From Endotrypanum monterogeii (lineage: Eukaryota > Euglenozoa > Kinetoplastea > Trypanosomatida > Trypanosomatidae), in assembly GCA_000333855.2 (NCBI GenBank), contig CM007337.1, positions 45,259 through 109,258 on the forward strand: DNA of 64,000 bases, in the 5' to 3' direction. The notes under the pieces are model-generated. The model made no database searches and was not told the DNA's origin. It worked only from the letters and a program-made list of their open reading frames with translations. The position numbers were made by a program, and so were the translations under genes. This document shows positions 52,801 through 62,319 of the stretch, in pieces; positions within the stretch are counted from its first letter, which is position 1; each line of letters opens with the position of its first letter.

Positions 52801-54327
52801 ACGCAGGGCCTCCGGTGTGATCCACGAGTTGTCCCGCTTGGCGCTGTGATGCGGTGACGTTGTTGAGTCTGGCGTATCACGGTGTCGCTCTCCGTTGAGA
52901 TCTATGCCCCTCTCCTGTACACCGCCGATGGGCAGCCCTGTGAACGCCAGTACACCCGGAACCCCATCCGCCGTGACGAGATGATCAATGGCTGGATGAG
53001 GTAAAGAAAGTCCATGTCCGGCTATGATGCGGCGCACAAAAATTCCTCCGGTGCTAGCTGCATTGCCACCTGAGCCGATGCGCAGCTGCTGCAATCGACA
53101 ATGCGCCCCGCATGCGATCACGCCACCAGCCTCTCGGCAAGACTGTAATATTTCTTCGAGATCCAAAAAAAGCTGCACCCACTGCGCTGTGCGCACACAC
53201 TGCAGTGGTATTTTTGTGTGATGAGTATGTCGCTGTACGCTGTGGCCAGCGTTGGTGAAGCGAATTCGATATCCTCCACCCCTGCCGCTGCCACTGCCGC
53301 CCACATCCATCGTCTTCCTCCTCTTCTTCTGTACTGTCGTCGCGGGGACAGAGCTAGCACGGAGGAGGAGCTCTATGTGAAAGCTGCCGGGTGGTGGGAT
53401 AGGCGACACCGATATCGGCGGCCGTGATGTGCCGACTTGTTTCTGGGCACAAGTGGACCGGGCCGGTGCGGCCACACAAAACTGAACTGCAACAACGGTG
53501 TGTACAGAGGTAGCCGCATACAACGTAGGCCCAGCCGACGCTCTAGACGGTGCGGGTTGCACGGCAACAGACGGAAGTCGCATGCAAGAAGAAAAATCGA
53601 CCTCTGTCCCTGGAGCAATGTGCAGCAACCGTGACCGGGTATCGCGGTCGTAGACGCAACGAATCCCGCTAGGAGGCGTGTGGGTATCACGTGCAGCCTT
53701 AGACCTTGTCACGTTGTTCGACACACGATACCCAGGAACGGCACCCAGCCCTGCCGCCCCAGGTGCAGAGAGAGCAGCAGAATCATCGGCAGAAAGCATC
53801 TTGAGGGACTCTCGGTGAGTCCGCAGAGGTTCCCGGAAGGGTGCAACTGCTGCAGAGCTTCCAGGATACGCTAGTGTCACTGTAGTGAGGCTCGCCAACG
53901 GATGAGGACCCTGCGGACTGAATAAAACGAGACATGGCGCGGGGCGGTGCGACGGTGAATTTAGAGCAGCCGCTACAGGTGAAGTTGCAGGCGCACTCAA
54001 GGGAATTCGAGCTGCAGGTTCGGATTGCTTAGATCCTATGGTGGACGGCCTAGCACGCAGCGCTGCAGGAGGTGTAGCAGCGCTGTCGCTCATTGTATTG
54101 ATGGCGTCATTGATCCGTCGCACCGCGGCCCTCTCATTGACAGCATCACCTTCCCTTCCTACCCCGTCCAACCCTCGCACGTCTTGACTGACAGATGTCA
54201 GTGTGTGCCCTTGCCCCGGCTGGTGTGGACCCGGAAAATGTGCTCCCACAGCGACGGCCGTCTTCTGTGCCAGCTGAGGCGGAGCAGACGACGGGGATGC
54301 GTGGTAACTAAAGAAGTAGGCGTTCAT
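49858..54327 (-). CDS. CFAP20-domain (CFAP20DC-like) protein, one gene split by two frame breaks
   Basis: I read this as one gene of about 1489 codons. The first frame (54327 to its stop at 52396) has 643 codons and carries a CFA20 domain at residues 131-418. 'CLVLFSPQG' is followed by 'SFHIELLLRAS', then 'HTKIPLQCVRTAQWVQLFLD' and 'CGAHCRLQQLRIGS', in the same order as in human CFAP20DC (C3orf67). The next frame is open from 52460 to beyond 50105, but it has no ATG for its first 100 codons, although these read as normal protein. The C-terminal 60 codons are protein-like only back in the first frame: a Pro run, then Gln and Thr-Gln repeats, then 'GSEKRYVYDSVVNCYLDLET', stopping at 49858. Two one-base indels in C runs (near 52455-52458 and 50105-50108) would explain this. 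Net length is a multiple of three. Alternatively there are two adjacent genes, or a pseudogene. A cilium/axoneme role is inferred from CFA20 relatives. Confidence 0.7.
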
Positions 54328-55502
54328 CGTCTCGCCCAGTCCGACATGACCCCCGCTCCACCCTTGCTCGTTGAGGAAAGCAGAAATAGGGGACTAAGAG
54401 TGGACACGAAAGAAAGGAAGAAAAATGTGGTGAGCTCCGATGCGACGAAGACCGACACGCATAACCCTTCTCCCCCAGCCGATGTGTGGTCAGGGAGTGC
54501 TCTTAATATGATCAAGGTCAACGCTAAGCAGACGGGAATGCACGAAGAACAGCGAGGAAGAAAGAGAAGACGACCTCACGCACACAACGCCTCGTGTATG
54601 CGGGGGCGGGGGCCAAGTGAGTGGGAAAAGAAGGGGGACGCACTGGACTTAGCTGCAGAATGATAAAAACGTGCACACACAAAAATAAAATGAGAAAGCG
54701 GTCACAGCAGCAGCGTAAGGTGATGGCGACGTAGTGCAGTGTGGTGTGATGTGGTGAAGTGCGGAATCGGCGATCTTCTCTTTTTTATTCTGTGGTGTTT
54801 CAACTGTTCTCTGTCGACAAAGACCGCCCATAATTAGTCACCCCCTCTCCCGCACACACACACAAACTCAAATCTTTTTGCGGTCGCAGTGGCGGCTCCG
54901 ACCTACCTTTCCGCTCACGTGTGAGTATGTGTATGGAGAGGAGTTGTACTAGACGATCTGTAAGTAACAACTCGGAGGCGGACGCAACAGCACTGATATG
55001 TTTGTCCACAGCAAAGCCTCATGCTACCTAATATTGATACTAATATATATATACATATTTATTTATTTATTACATTTATGAGATAAATAAAGAGGTGTAT
55101 GTGTGTATATTTCACAAAGAAGAAAGGAAAGAGTAGCAAAGACGTGAATGTGAAGCAGTGTATTAAGAGAAAGAGGGGGAAACGATTGTACAGACGCGCC
55201 TCCCGCACACAGAAAAGAAGAACAGAAGCATTGATACCAAGAGAAAAGGGGGTGGTTGCCCTTACGAACGCTGCGTTGTTGCACTCGCAACTATTTTTGC
55301 TCGAAGTACACCCTCACCGATGCTCCGCATCGCTCCCCCAGTGCTGGAGAGAGAAAGAGAAGAAGGGAGGAAGGGAGGGAGGGGGGCTGAAGCGCGAACT
55401 CAGACGACCGCGGGAAATGATCAAAGGGAAAGAGACTGAAGTGAACCGGTCAAGTTAGGTAGCAGAGTGGCGGAGAAATAAAATGAAATGAAGTGCGGCG
55501 CC
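54328..55502. other. Spacer between DUF2439 gene and CFAP20DC-like gene
   Basis: No gene seen. A seven-codon upstream frame ends in the ATGA overlapping the start at 54327. Otherwise it holds GA-rich stretches (55370-55384), a TA/TTA tract near 55045-55078 and repeat-poor sequence at 54900-55020 and 55100-55350. Confidence 0.55.
54394..54395 (-). promoter_or_regulatory. Probable trans-splice acceptor AG of the CFAP20DC-like gene
   Basis: On the coding strand a T/C tract (about 54398-54425) ends in CACTCTTAG, 66 bases before the ATG. An upstream ATG starting a seven-codon frame lies between this AG and the main ATG. Confidence 0.6.
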
Positions 55503-56396
55503 TCAAAAATATTGAGGATAGCACCGCACCAGCTCCTCCACCAGATGGGCAACAGAGCGGCACCACCGCTGCTGCGGGTGTTGGGGAGAGAAGAAAGGAG
55601 GGGACTCACCATAACCGTCGGCACCATCTTTGTCATGAGGCGCACGTGGTGGCGAATCCATAGGGCAGGGAGCAGGGAAAGAAGCCACAGCGGTCATAGA
55701 ACCCGTTCCTTGGTGCGTAAGACACCCATGCAATGCATCCGTCGGGGTCGCGTTCTCATTCCCAAACAGGATTGCTGATGCTCGACCGCTGCTGTTTAAG
55801 GCCCGTGTCATGGTCGCCGCAGAGGCGTGTAGAGGCAGCTGACACGGCAGCGTAAGCGCTCTAGGATCTGATTGGATTATATACCCCTGGGCAGTGACTG
55901 CGGAGGCGCTGGTGAAGGGGATCTGAGGGAGAAATGTTTCGGTGGACGTGGCGGACCGGGGGCTGGAGAAGGATATGATGCCATCGCCAGCGTCAACCTC
56001 CGCGTTATCATCGCTAGCGGCTTCAGCTGCTACAGCAGCCACGCTCTCCTCGTACGGAATCAAGTGAAGCACCATGACCTCTTCCACCAGTATGTCGAAC
56101 CCACACATGCTCAGCTCTGTGCCTACCGTCCAGTCTGCCCCACGGTGTGCACGCTGCATAGATGCAAAGATTTCATTTGGAGCCTTCCCTGACGATTTGC
56201 AGCGCAAGACACACACACTGTTGTCCCTGTCATACAGATAAGAAACACCGTGAGCGACAGAAAGCACGCCCTCCCGCTTCGCCCTCTGTTTGCGAGAGCC
56301 GCTGCAGGAGCTGAAGATCACGTGAAACCGAGAGGCACCAGCAGCTACACTTGGTATAGCATGACTGGTGGCGGATGCTTTCCCCCATTTGGGCAT
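55503..56396 (-). CDS. DUF2439 (Mte1/Dbl2/ZGRF1 N-terminal domain) protein
   Basis: A 297-residue protein from the ATG at 56394-56396; the frame extends upstream only through (CA)n translation. Residues 23-109 resemble DUF2439. 'FHVIFSSCSGSRKQRAKREG' followed by 'VLSVAHGVSYLYDRDNSVCV' and ending 'CGFDILVEEVM' aligns by eye with human ZGRF1 'FIVLYTHQKMKKSKVWQDG' and on to 'YLITVEEV'. In yeasts (Mte1, Dbl2) and ZGRF1 this domain belongs to proteins that work with FANCM-family helicases (Mph1/Fml1) at displaced loops and stalled forks. The rest here is acidic/Ala-rich and disordered, ending in a conserved-looking amphipathic helix 'RSVAHLVEELVRCYPQYF'. There is no helicase domain. A nuclear recombination factor is the best inference, and I rate the domain match as good but not certain. 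Confidence 0.8.
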   Translation of the reverse strand: MPKWGKASATSHAIPSVAAGASRFHVIFSSCSGSRKQRAKREGVLSVAHGVSYLYDRDNSVCVLRCKSSGKAPNEIFASMQRAHRGADWTVGTELSMCGFDILVEEVMVLHLIPYEESVAAVAAEAASDDNAEVDAGDGIISFSSPRSATSTETFLPQIPFTSASAVTAQGYIIQSDPRALTLPCQLPLHASAATMTRALNSSGRASAILFGNENATPTDALHGCLTHQGTGSMTAVASFPAPCPMDSPPRAPHDKDGADGYGESPPFFSPQHPQQRWCRSVAHLVEELVRCYPQYF

Positions 56397-56414
56397 AGAT
56401 ACCGGTGTCTGCGT

Positions 56415-56420
<6 letters not shown>

Positions 56421-56460
<40 letters not shown>
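56421..56460. repeat. (GT)20 microsatellite
   Basis: Twenty GT units, immediately upstream of the DUF2439 gene. Confidence 0.95.
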
Positions 56461-56461
<1 letters not shown>

Positions 56462-56770
56462 TGAGGGAGTGGAGAAAAGGTGGGATGCGGGTGAGGAAGT
56501 GTGCGTGTGTCAAAAGAACGATGGAGATTGTATTGACTACACGTTTAGTGATACTCCACCTTCGTTAAAGAACGTCCATGGATGAGCGGTGTTGTTGAAG
56601 GCATCTAAAAGAAACTCACAAGAAAATAAAGCGCAGATCATGCGGAGGGTGCTCCCTCCCCTCCCCCCTACTCCTCACCTGTAGCCGGGTCGCCAAAAGG
56701 GCACCCCGCCATCCACTTCGAGCCACGCGAGTGATACTCGTCAAGCGGAGGTTCTGAAACTTGACAACAA

Positions 56771-56771
<1 letters not shown>

Positions 56772-56822
<51 letters not shown>
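56772..56822. repeat. (GT)n microsatellite
   Basis: About 25 GT units, in the spacer between the large gene and the DUF2439 gene. Confidence 0.95.
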
Positions 56823-56823
<1 letters not shown>

Positions 56824-57081
56824 CTACAAGGTGGGTATGAATGTGCCTGCTCCCCCTCTTCCCCCCTTCCCTCCTATTCTTTTGACAACCCATTGCTCGT
56901 TTTTTTTTTTTGCTGTTTTTCCCACAGCGCAAGCGGTATGGCTCACTTCTGTAGGCATAAAAAAAAGCGCACCTGATTGGTGAAAAAGGTGGGGCAACTG
57001 TGCTCAACACCAAAGAAAAAAAAAAGACTATAGTTCTGGTGATAACGACCATGCCACCCCCACAGCGTCACCGGCCTGCCT

Positions 57082-60000
57082 TCATGGCGAATGGCCCTTC
57101 TCCGTGGAGGAGGGAGATGAGTGGGGCTCTCGTGCTACCACGTCACGAAAAGCATCGCAGACGTACCTATAAAGCCCCCAGGCAGCCTCTTCGCTAGTGC
57201 CACCGACAGCACGTGCTGCCACCCAAGGATATTCGGAATATCTCATCACGTTCGCTTGCCACTCGAGTGCATCGTGCTCCTCCTGTTGAGTCTGCCGATT
57301 ACTGTCTGAAGAAAAACTAACGTGTGGAGAAGATTGCTGCCCCGCGAACCGGCGCTCCACCCCCACGAAAGCCTCAGCCACCCATACCGTTTGATTCGCC
57401 GCAGACAGAGATGCAGACGGACAGTGACTTACTCGGCGAATGCGCACCTGTGCGCGACGCCCCACCCACGACGCAAGCAACGCCTCAACCCGCTCCCCAT
57501 GTGACCAGCGATAGCTTGCCTGTATGCGCGCCGCGTCAGAGGCGCGGGCGCACAAGAGTCCCTGCAGCTCCTCATGCACTCCAAGCGACAGCACGCACTG
57601 TTGCGTTATGGATCGCAGCCACCGCGTGATCTCTTGTAGAAGGCGTAAGGGGTGCTCACCGAGCGGCGGTGGCAGTGGTGGTGGTGAGGATGCGGCTGTT
57701 GTTGCTGTAGCGATCGTGGCGATTTGCATTCTCGGTGAACTGATGCCTGGCAATGACGGAGAGCGAGCAAGCAAAGAAGATGCGGTATGCTCAAAAAGAA
57801 TGCCCTCCGCAGCGCAACCTTCACGCCTCCCGAGAGAACGGACAAAGACAGCAGAATCCCCAGATGGAATGCTCTCGTCAGGTGCGGCAAATGTTTGATC
57901 GGTGAACCTGGATGCGAGATCATCAGCGGCGGCAGCAGCCCCAACACGCCAGTTGCGCATGCGCACCTGCACCCCTGACAGCATCACCCGACACTGATCC
58001 TTTCCTTTACCTCCCAACATTCTCGATAACTCCTCGCGGTGATCGACCCGGGGATCCTCAGCACCAACGAGGTGGATCACTACATCCTCGTCGAGGTAAG
58101 CGCCGAGTGCTCCAGCATACGCGTGCCATACACTCTTGGCATAGTGCGTTGTCTCACGCCACGATGCATAGGGACCAGAGGAACGGCTGCCTGTTGAGTT
58201 GTCGAGAGAGCAAGAAGTCGAGGGCCACATACCAGCGGACCATGCCACGTGATCCGGCGGCGTGTTCATCGTTGCTTTTGCCTCCCCCATTGCCGACCAC
58301 TGACCATCACCACGTACCCCACGAAGAACAACGGAGACGGCAGCTGCGTAAGCCTCGCCTGGGGAAGCAGCGGTAGTTGCGCTGCCAGGAACGATACAAA
58401 CCTTGGAGTCGTCTGTTCGTACCGCTGTGACCTGGCACCTTGACAGCAGTGGCGCCTGCCTCGGCGCAGTTGAAGCTGCCCCTGCCGCTGTGTTATTCAT
58501 GCAGCCGTGTGAGAACTGCGAGCATCTGAAGTCCAGCTTGTATACAACCGGAGCGACTCCCCCGCGTGTGCCGTTCCGATCTAGGCCACTCCTGCGCACA
58601 AGCCGATCCATGAGCTTTGGGCATTGCAACAACCTTGACACATCACGATACGCCTCCAGATGCGCCAACACCGCCGGAAATTGGAGGCGCAGTGCCTGCC
58701 AAGCGGCTGACCGCCATGCCTCACGCTTTGTACGACCGACACCGTGTCCTAAAACAAACGGTGCTGTCATCGCAGCGGGGCAAGTAAGTGAGATGGATAA
58801 CACAGACGAAGGCATCGCATCCCCGAAGAGGCTCTCGAGGTACAACGTACACGCCACGACAGGGAGTTCGGCGAGGCAACTGCCACACTGTCGCCGAGTC
58901 GCGACCTCAATGACGCCTTTATCGACGTCGATGGGCTCTGATGTGTAGAAGATGGTTGACGGCTGTACAGACGCCATCGCTGCGGCTCCCTCGCCGTTTG
59001 CCGCGTTTGAAAATCTCCCAGCTCCGCCAGCACCAGAGGCGGCGCTCATGAGAGGATCAGCCGGAGACGCAACATGGTAGCGGCACCTATACTTCCCCGC
59101 AACTCCTTGCAACAGTTCACCAAGTAGCTTGGGAGCAGCGTAGAAGCGCGCGTCATAGGGAGGGTAACCACAACCTGCGCCATCAAATATTGGTGCGCAG
59201 CTGCGGCACCATGCAAGAACGTCGCCCATGGGCGGCAGGATCGATAAGAGCGGGGCAAAGCGGGCTTCTGAGTAGATGTATGCAAGTGCACGGCGACAGA
59301 GCAGCGCCAAAGCAGGAATACAGCCTGAAGTCACAAGAGTCGTGGTTAAGACCACAGTAGTGAAGCATTCCAACGAAGGGGACTCTCGCACGAGCTCCTC
59401 AGAGAGCCACTCAGCCTCGGTGACCTCCCTCACACGGCTGGATGGATCTACTCGGCATCGCAGGATAACTGATTCTACAGTCACCGCTGCCGTCTCCTGC
59501 GTGTTCGCTGTCGCAGAAACACTTTCCCCAACATTATCGATGCATAGTCGCATCTCCATTACACCTGCGCGTGGCGGCGGCGCCTCTTTGCCCAAAGCTT
59601 GGCGGTTCCACGTGGCATCATCAATGTCGAACCACCACCCCCTATCGGCACCACAGCCCGTCTCGCCTGCAGACGAATCATCAGCCAAAGCCAAGTCCGT
59701 CAAGAAGCTTGCACACAAGGGTCGGCGCACACGCAAACCCTTGCAAGCTTCAATGATGTTGCTCTCCGAACCGGCAGGTGCACACGATGTTGCAAGCCTC
59801 GCCAGAACATCCAACATTGTCCATAACGCACACGCCTCCGACGCGCAGGCTCCGATGCACGCGCGCACCAATGGTGCCACGACCGAGCGATGGTGCTGTC
59901 TTTTTTCTAAACACATGGACGCGATGGGCATACCGCCCGTCCCAGTCACGTCGGCTGCTGCGACGCGCAGCCGTAAGCAACGCTCCAGGCGGTCACGCGC

Positions 60001-62319
60001 CAGCTGCCATTGCTGTTGTTGCGACACACACCGAAACGCCCTTTGGGCCACTAGAGAGGGGGACGCGTACATATCGTTTATCCTGCAATTTTGTTCCTCC
60101 GCGAGTACACGCACTCGCCCCACAGCATCTACAGGACGTGTGGCGTGCGTTTCTGCAAACAGAACACGCTGCCCCAGTATGTCGTAAAAAAGCATTGCAC
60201 GCGTCATCCAACCACCAAGCTCCACGCGAGTCGTCCCGTCGAGGATCGCAGTCGACTCTGAGATCGATTGCTCTGCGGAGCTGGGCGAAGCAGTGCTGAT
60301 TGTGAAGCAGCGAAGCTGCGGGGATGCCTCAAACCACGAATAGAGGATGAAGTCCAGTTCTCTCCTCTCATGGGAATCTTTAAGAGGGACCACCGGATAG
60401 CGCCCCTCAACGCCATTTGAGACAGAGCCAAAGACCTGATCATACAGGGAACAAACCGCAGCAATCAATAGCGGAAGAGGACCCCGAGGATAACCGGTAT
60501 CAGCGCACGAGAGCCATGAACGAGAGGATTCAGTGGCATCGCATCGAAACGCATTTTGGTGATGCAAATCGGGCTCACTGACGGCACAAGCTGTGAAGCA
60601 GCCACGAGGAGTCTCCCAGCACACATGCACCCTTGTCAAAATATCCACGTCCCCGTACGCGCCCCGAGAAAGCTCCTGCACACGACGTGCTGGAGCATGC
60701 AGTGCCGTCTGCTCAAACGTAATCTTCGGGTAACTTCTTAGTGGAAGATGAAGGGCAGCGCGCATAGATCCAATCATTGCAACTACGTCGGGGTAGTGCC
60801 AATCATTTTGTGCCGATAAATTCGTGGGGTTGTGGGTGAAACTGAGCCCCGCCTCCAACGACTCCTCAAGCGAGAACAGACCTCGCTGCAAATATGCAGG
60901 GCTGCATAAAGTCGAAAAGAATGGCACACAGCGCCATTCAATTTCCGACACACCGGGTGATCTGCGCGGCACTGAGGGCACAGACGCCTCGTCCTGGAGA
61001 AGAGCGGTGCTCGTGGATATGGGATTTCGGTACAGTGATGCCTTCATGGACGCCAAAAGTAGCAGAGAAGCCCCCGCCATGCACTGGCGAGGCCACAGCA
61101 ACTCCTTGAATTTGGGTTGGGCTTTCCAGGAGCCGATATCGACAAAAGGGCGCCGTATACAGACAGCCGCTATGGGAAAAGGAAAACTAATTTCATCAGC
61201 CATTGCCGGACCTGCGGATGGTTGTGGTGATGGAGCAACTGGGTTGGAATCTGCAAAAAGGCCCTGAAACCTAGTAACCCCTTCTGGTACGCAGGTTAAC
61301 TTGATTTGAGTTCCATTGGATCTGCGCTTCGCAGAAGTTACAGTGACACTAGCGCTGCGATAGGATGCGACGCATCGGAAACGCAAGAGCTGGTCTTCAG
61401 GGGCGGCTACACACGACGAAATACCCACCACATCCTCCTGACACAAATACGAATTGAGGACGCGAACGTCCATTTCACTTGTACAGCAACCGCCCCATGC
61501 TAACTCGTTCAAGAGCAACGCACCCTCTCTGCCGGCATCCCGCCATTCTTCCACGGCGTGGGTTTGCAAGACATCCAGAGATTTGAAAAGCACCATCTTT
61601 ATTGCATCACGTGCACACGGTGCCCAGTCCCCTGTTACGCCAACATCGTACTGGCGTGAGTGGTGAGTATGATGAAAAGATTGTGAACAGAAGTCAGCAT
61701 CAATGCCCTCCAAGGGAACAGTACCAGAAGCTTCCTCGCATCTTCGGGTACCCAAGTCAGCTGCAGCATCGTCGATGGATGGCAGATCGACAGCAACTGT
61801 GGCACGAAACTGTGGTCGGCCTTCCAGTAATAGTGGTGGGTGCCGAGGAGCAGATTCACCCCTCGCAGGCTGAGAGCGCGTTAGTCGGACGAGTGCATAC
61901 GCATTCAAAGCTGTCAAAAGAGTCAGAAAAGAAACGAAGAGGTCAGAGTCAAAAACCCGCGTGATCCTCTTCCACTCTGTAGAAGACGAAGCTATTGCCA
62001 GCGCGTCGACAATGGCACCAAGCTCTGCCTCCTGCTGAGATGCAGCACTCGACTCGGCAACGTTTAACCTGCACCGGTGATGAAACGGCACGCAAACAGA
62101 CGTTTGGAAGAGCGTTCCGGGTCCCCCAACTCTGCCAGAGAGCAGATACTTTCGCTTTTGTGAAATTCTATCAGCGTCAGCACCTGAGAAAGAAGAAACC
62201 ACCCGCCGCGAGGAGTGTTGAGACTCTATATTGCTCAGCAACCGCGCGTATAGATGGCGGTTTTCGGAAGCTATGCGCTTCAATTCACGGTATGCCCTTA
62301 TCTTGGAGTCAGAGGACAT
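57082..62319 (-). CDS. Large protein with Hemingway/CFAP97-like N-terminus and dsRBD-like segments (hypothetical)
   Basis: A 1745-residue protein from the ATG at 62317-62319; 16 further codons upstream begin with TTG and are not counted. The N-terminus 'AYRELKRIASENRHLYARLL' (about 9-28) resembles the Hemingway/CFAP97 motif RELxRIxxENxxLxxRL. Most of the protein is globular, Cys- and Trp-containing, with no clear family. Three stretches look like the last helix and loop of double-stranded-RNA-binding domains: 'GHGVGRTKREAWRSAAWQAL' (near 1188), 'YASWRETTHYAKSVWHAYAG' (near 1390) and 'ARAVGGTSEEAAWGLYRYVC' near the C-terminus (about 1700). No helicase, nuclease or transmembrane motif is seen. 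The two readings (axonemal or RNA-binding) compete. I do not assign a function. Confidence 0.82.
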   Translation of the reverse strand: MSSDSKIRAYRELKRIASENRHLYARLLSNIESQHSSRRVVSSFSGADADRISQKRKYLLSGRVGGPGTLFQTSVCVPFHHRCRLNVAESSAASQQEAELGAIVDALAIASSSTEWKRITRVFDSDLFVSFLTLLTALNAYALVRLTRSQPARGESAPRHPPLLLEGRPQFRATVAVDLPSIDDAAADLGTRRCEEASGTVPLEGIDADFCSQSFHHTHHSRQYDVGVTGDWAPCARDAIKMVLFKSLDVLQTHAVEEWRDAGREGALLLNELAWGGCCTSEMDVRVLNSYLCQEDVVGISSCVAAPEDQLLRFRCVASYRSASVTVTSAKRRSNGTQIKLTCVPEGVTRFQGLFADSNPVAPSPQPSAGPAMADEISFPFPIAAVCIRRPFVDIGSWKAQPKFKELLWPRQCMAGASLLLLASMKASLYRNPISTSTALLQDEASVPSVPRRSPGVSEIEWRCVPFFSTLCSPAYLQRGLFSLEESLEAGLSFTHNPTNLSAQNDWHYPDVVAMIGSMRAALHLPLRSYPKITFEQTALHAPARRVQELSRGAYGDVDILTRVHVCWETPRGCFTACAVSEPDLHHQNAFRCDATESSRSWLSCADTGYPRGPLPLLIAAVCSLYDQVFGSVSNGVEGRYPVVPLKDSHERRELDFILYSWFEASPQLRCFTISTASPSSAEQSISESTAILDGTTRVELGGWMTRAMLFYDILGQRVLFAETHATRPVDAVGRVRVLAEEQNCRINDMYASPSLVAQRAFRCVSQQQQWQLARDRLERCLRLRVAAADVTGTGGMPIASMCLEKRQHHRSVVAPLVRACIGACASEACALWTMLDVLARLATSCAPAGSESNIIEACKGLRVRRPLCASFLTDLALADDSSAGETGCGADRGWWFDIDDATWNRQALGKEAPPPRAGVMEMRLCIDNVGESVSATANTQETAAVTVESVILRCRVDPSSRVREVTEAEWLSEELVRESPSLECFTTVVLTTTLVTSGCIPALALLCRRALAYIYSEARFAPLLSILPPMGDVLAWCRSCAPIFDGAGCGYPPYDARFYAAPKLLGELLQGVAGKYRCRYHVASPADPLMSAASGAGGAGRFSNAANGEGAAAMASVQPSTIFYTSEPIDVDKGVIEVATRRQCGSCLAELPVVACTLYLESLFGDAMPSSVLSISLTCPAAMTAPFVLGHGVGRTKREAWRSAAWQALRLQFPAVLAHLEAYRDVSRLLQCPKLMDRLVRRSGLDRNGTRGGVAPVVYKLDFRCSQFSHGCMNNTAAGAASTAPRQAPLLSRCQVTAVRTDDSKVCIVPGSATTAASPGEAYAAAVSVVLRGVRGDGQWSAMGEAKATMNTPPDHVAWSAGMWPSTSCSLDNSTGSRSSGPYASWRETTHYAKSVWHAYAGALGAYLDEDVVIHLVGAEDPRVDHREELSRMLGGKGKDQCRVMLSGVQVRMRNWRVGAAAAADDLASRFTDQTFAAPDESIPSGDSAVFVRSLGRREGCAAEGILFEHTASSLLARSPSLPGISSPRMQIATIATATTAASSPPPLPPPLGEHPLRLLQEITRWLRSITQQCVLSLGVHEELQGLLCARASDAARIQASYRWSHGERVEALLASWVGRRAQVRIRRVSHCPSASLSAANQTVWVAEAFVGVERRFAGQQSSPHVSFSSDSNRQTQQEEHDALEWQANVMRYSEYPWVAARAVGGTSEEAAWGLYRYVCDAFRDVVAREPHSSPSSTEKGHSP

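Larger units (their letters stand above)
56397..57081. other. Spacer between the 1745-aa gene and the DUF2439 gene
   Basis: No gene seen. It holds two long (GT) tracts (56421-56460 and 56772-56822), both reading (CA)n in the transcript, plus A-runs near 56960 and 57016. The first lies only 25 bases upstream of the DUF2439 start codon. Confidence 0.6.
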
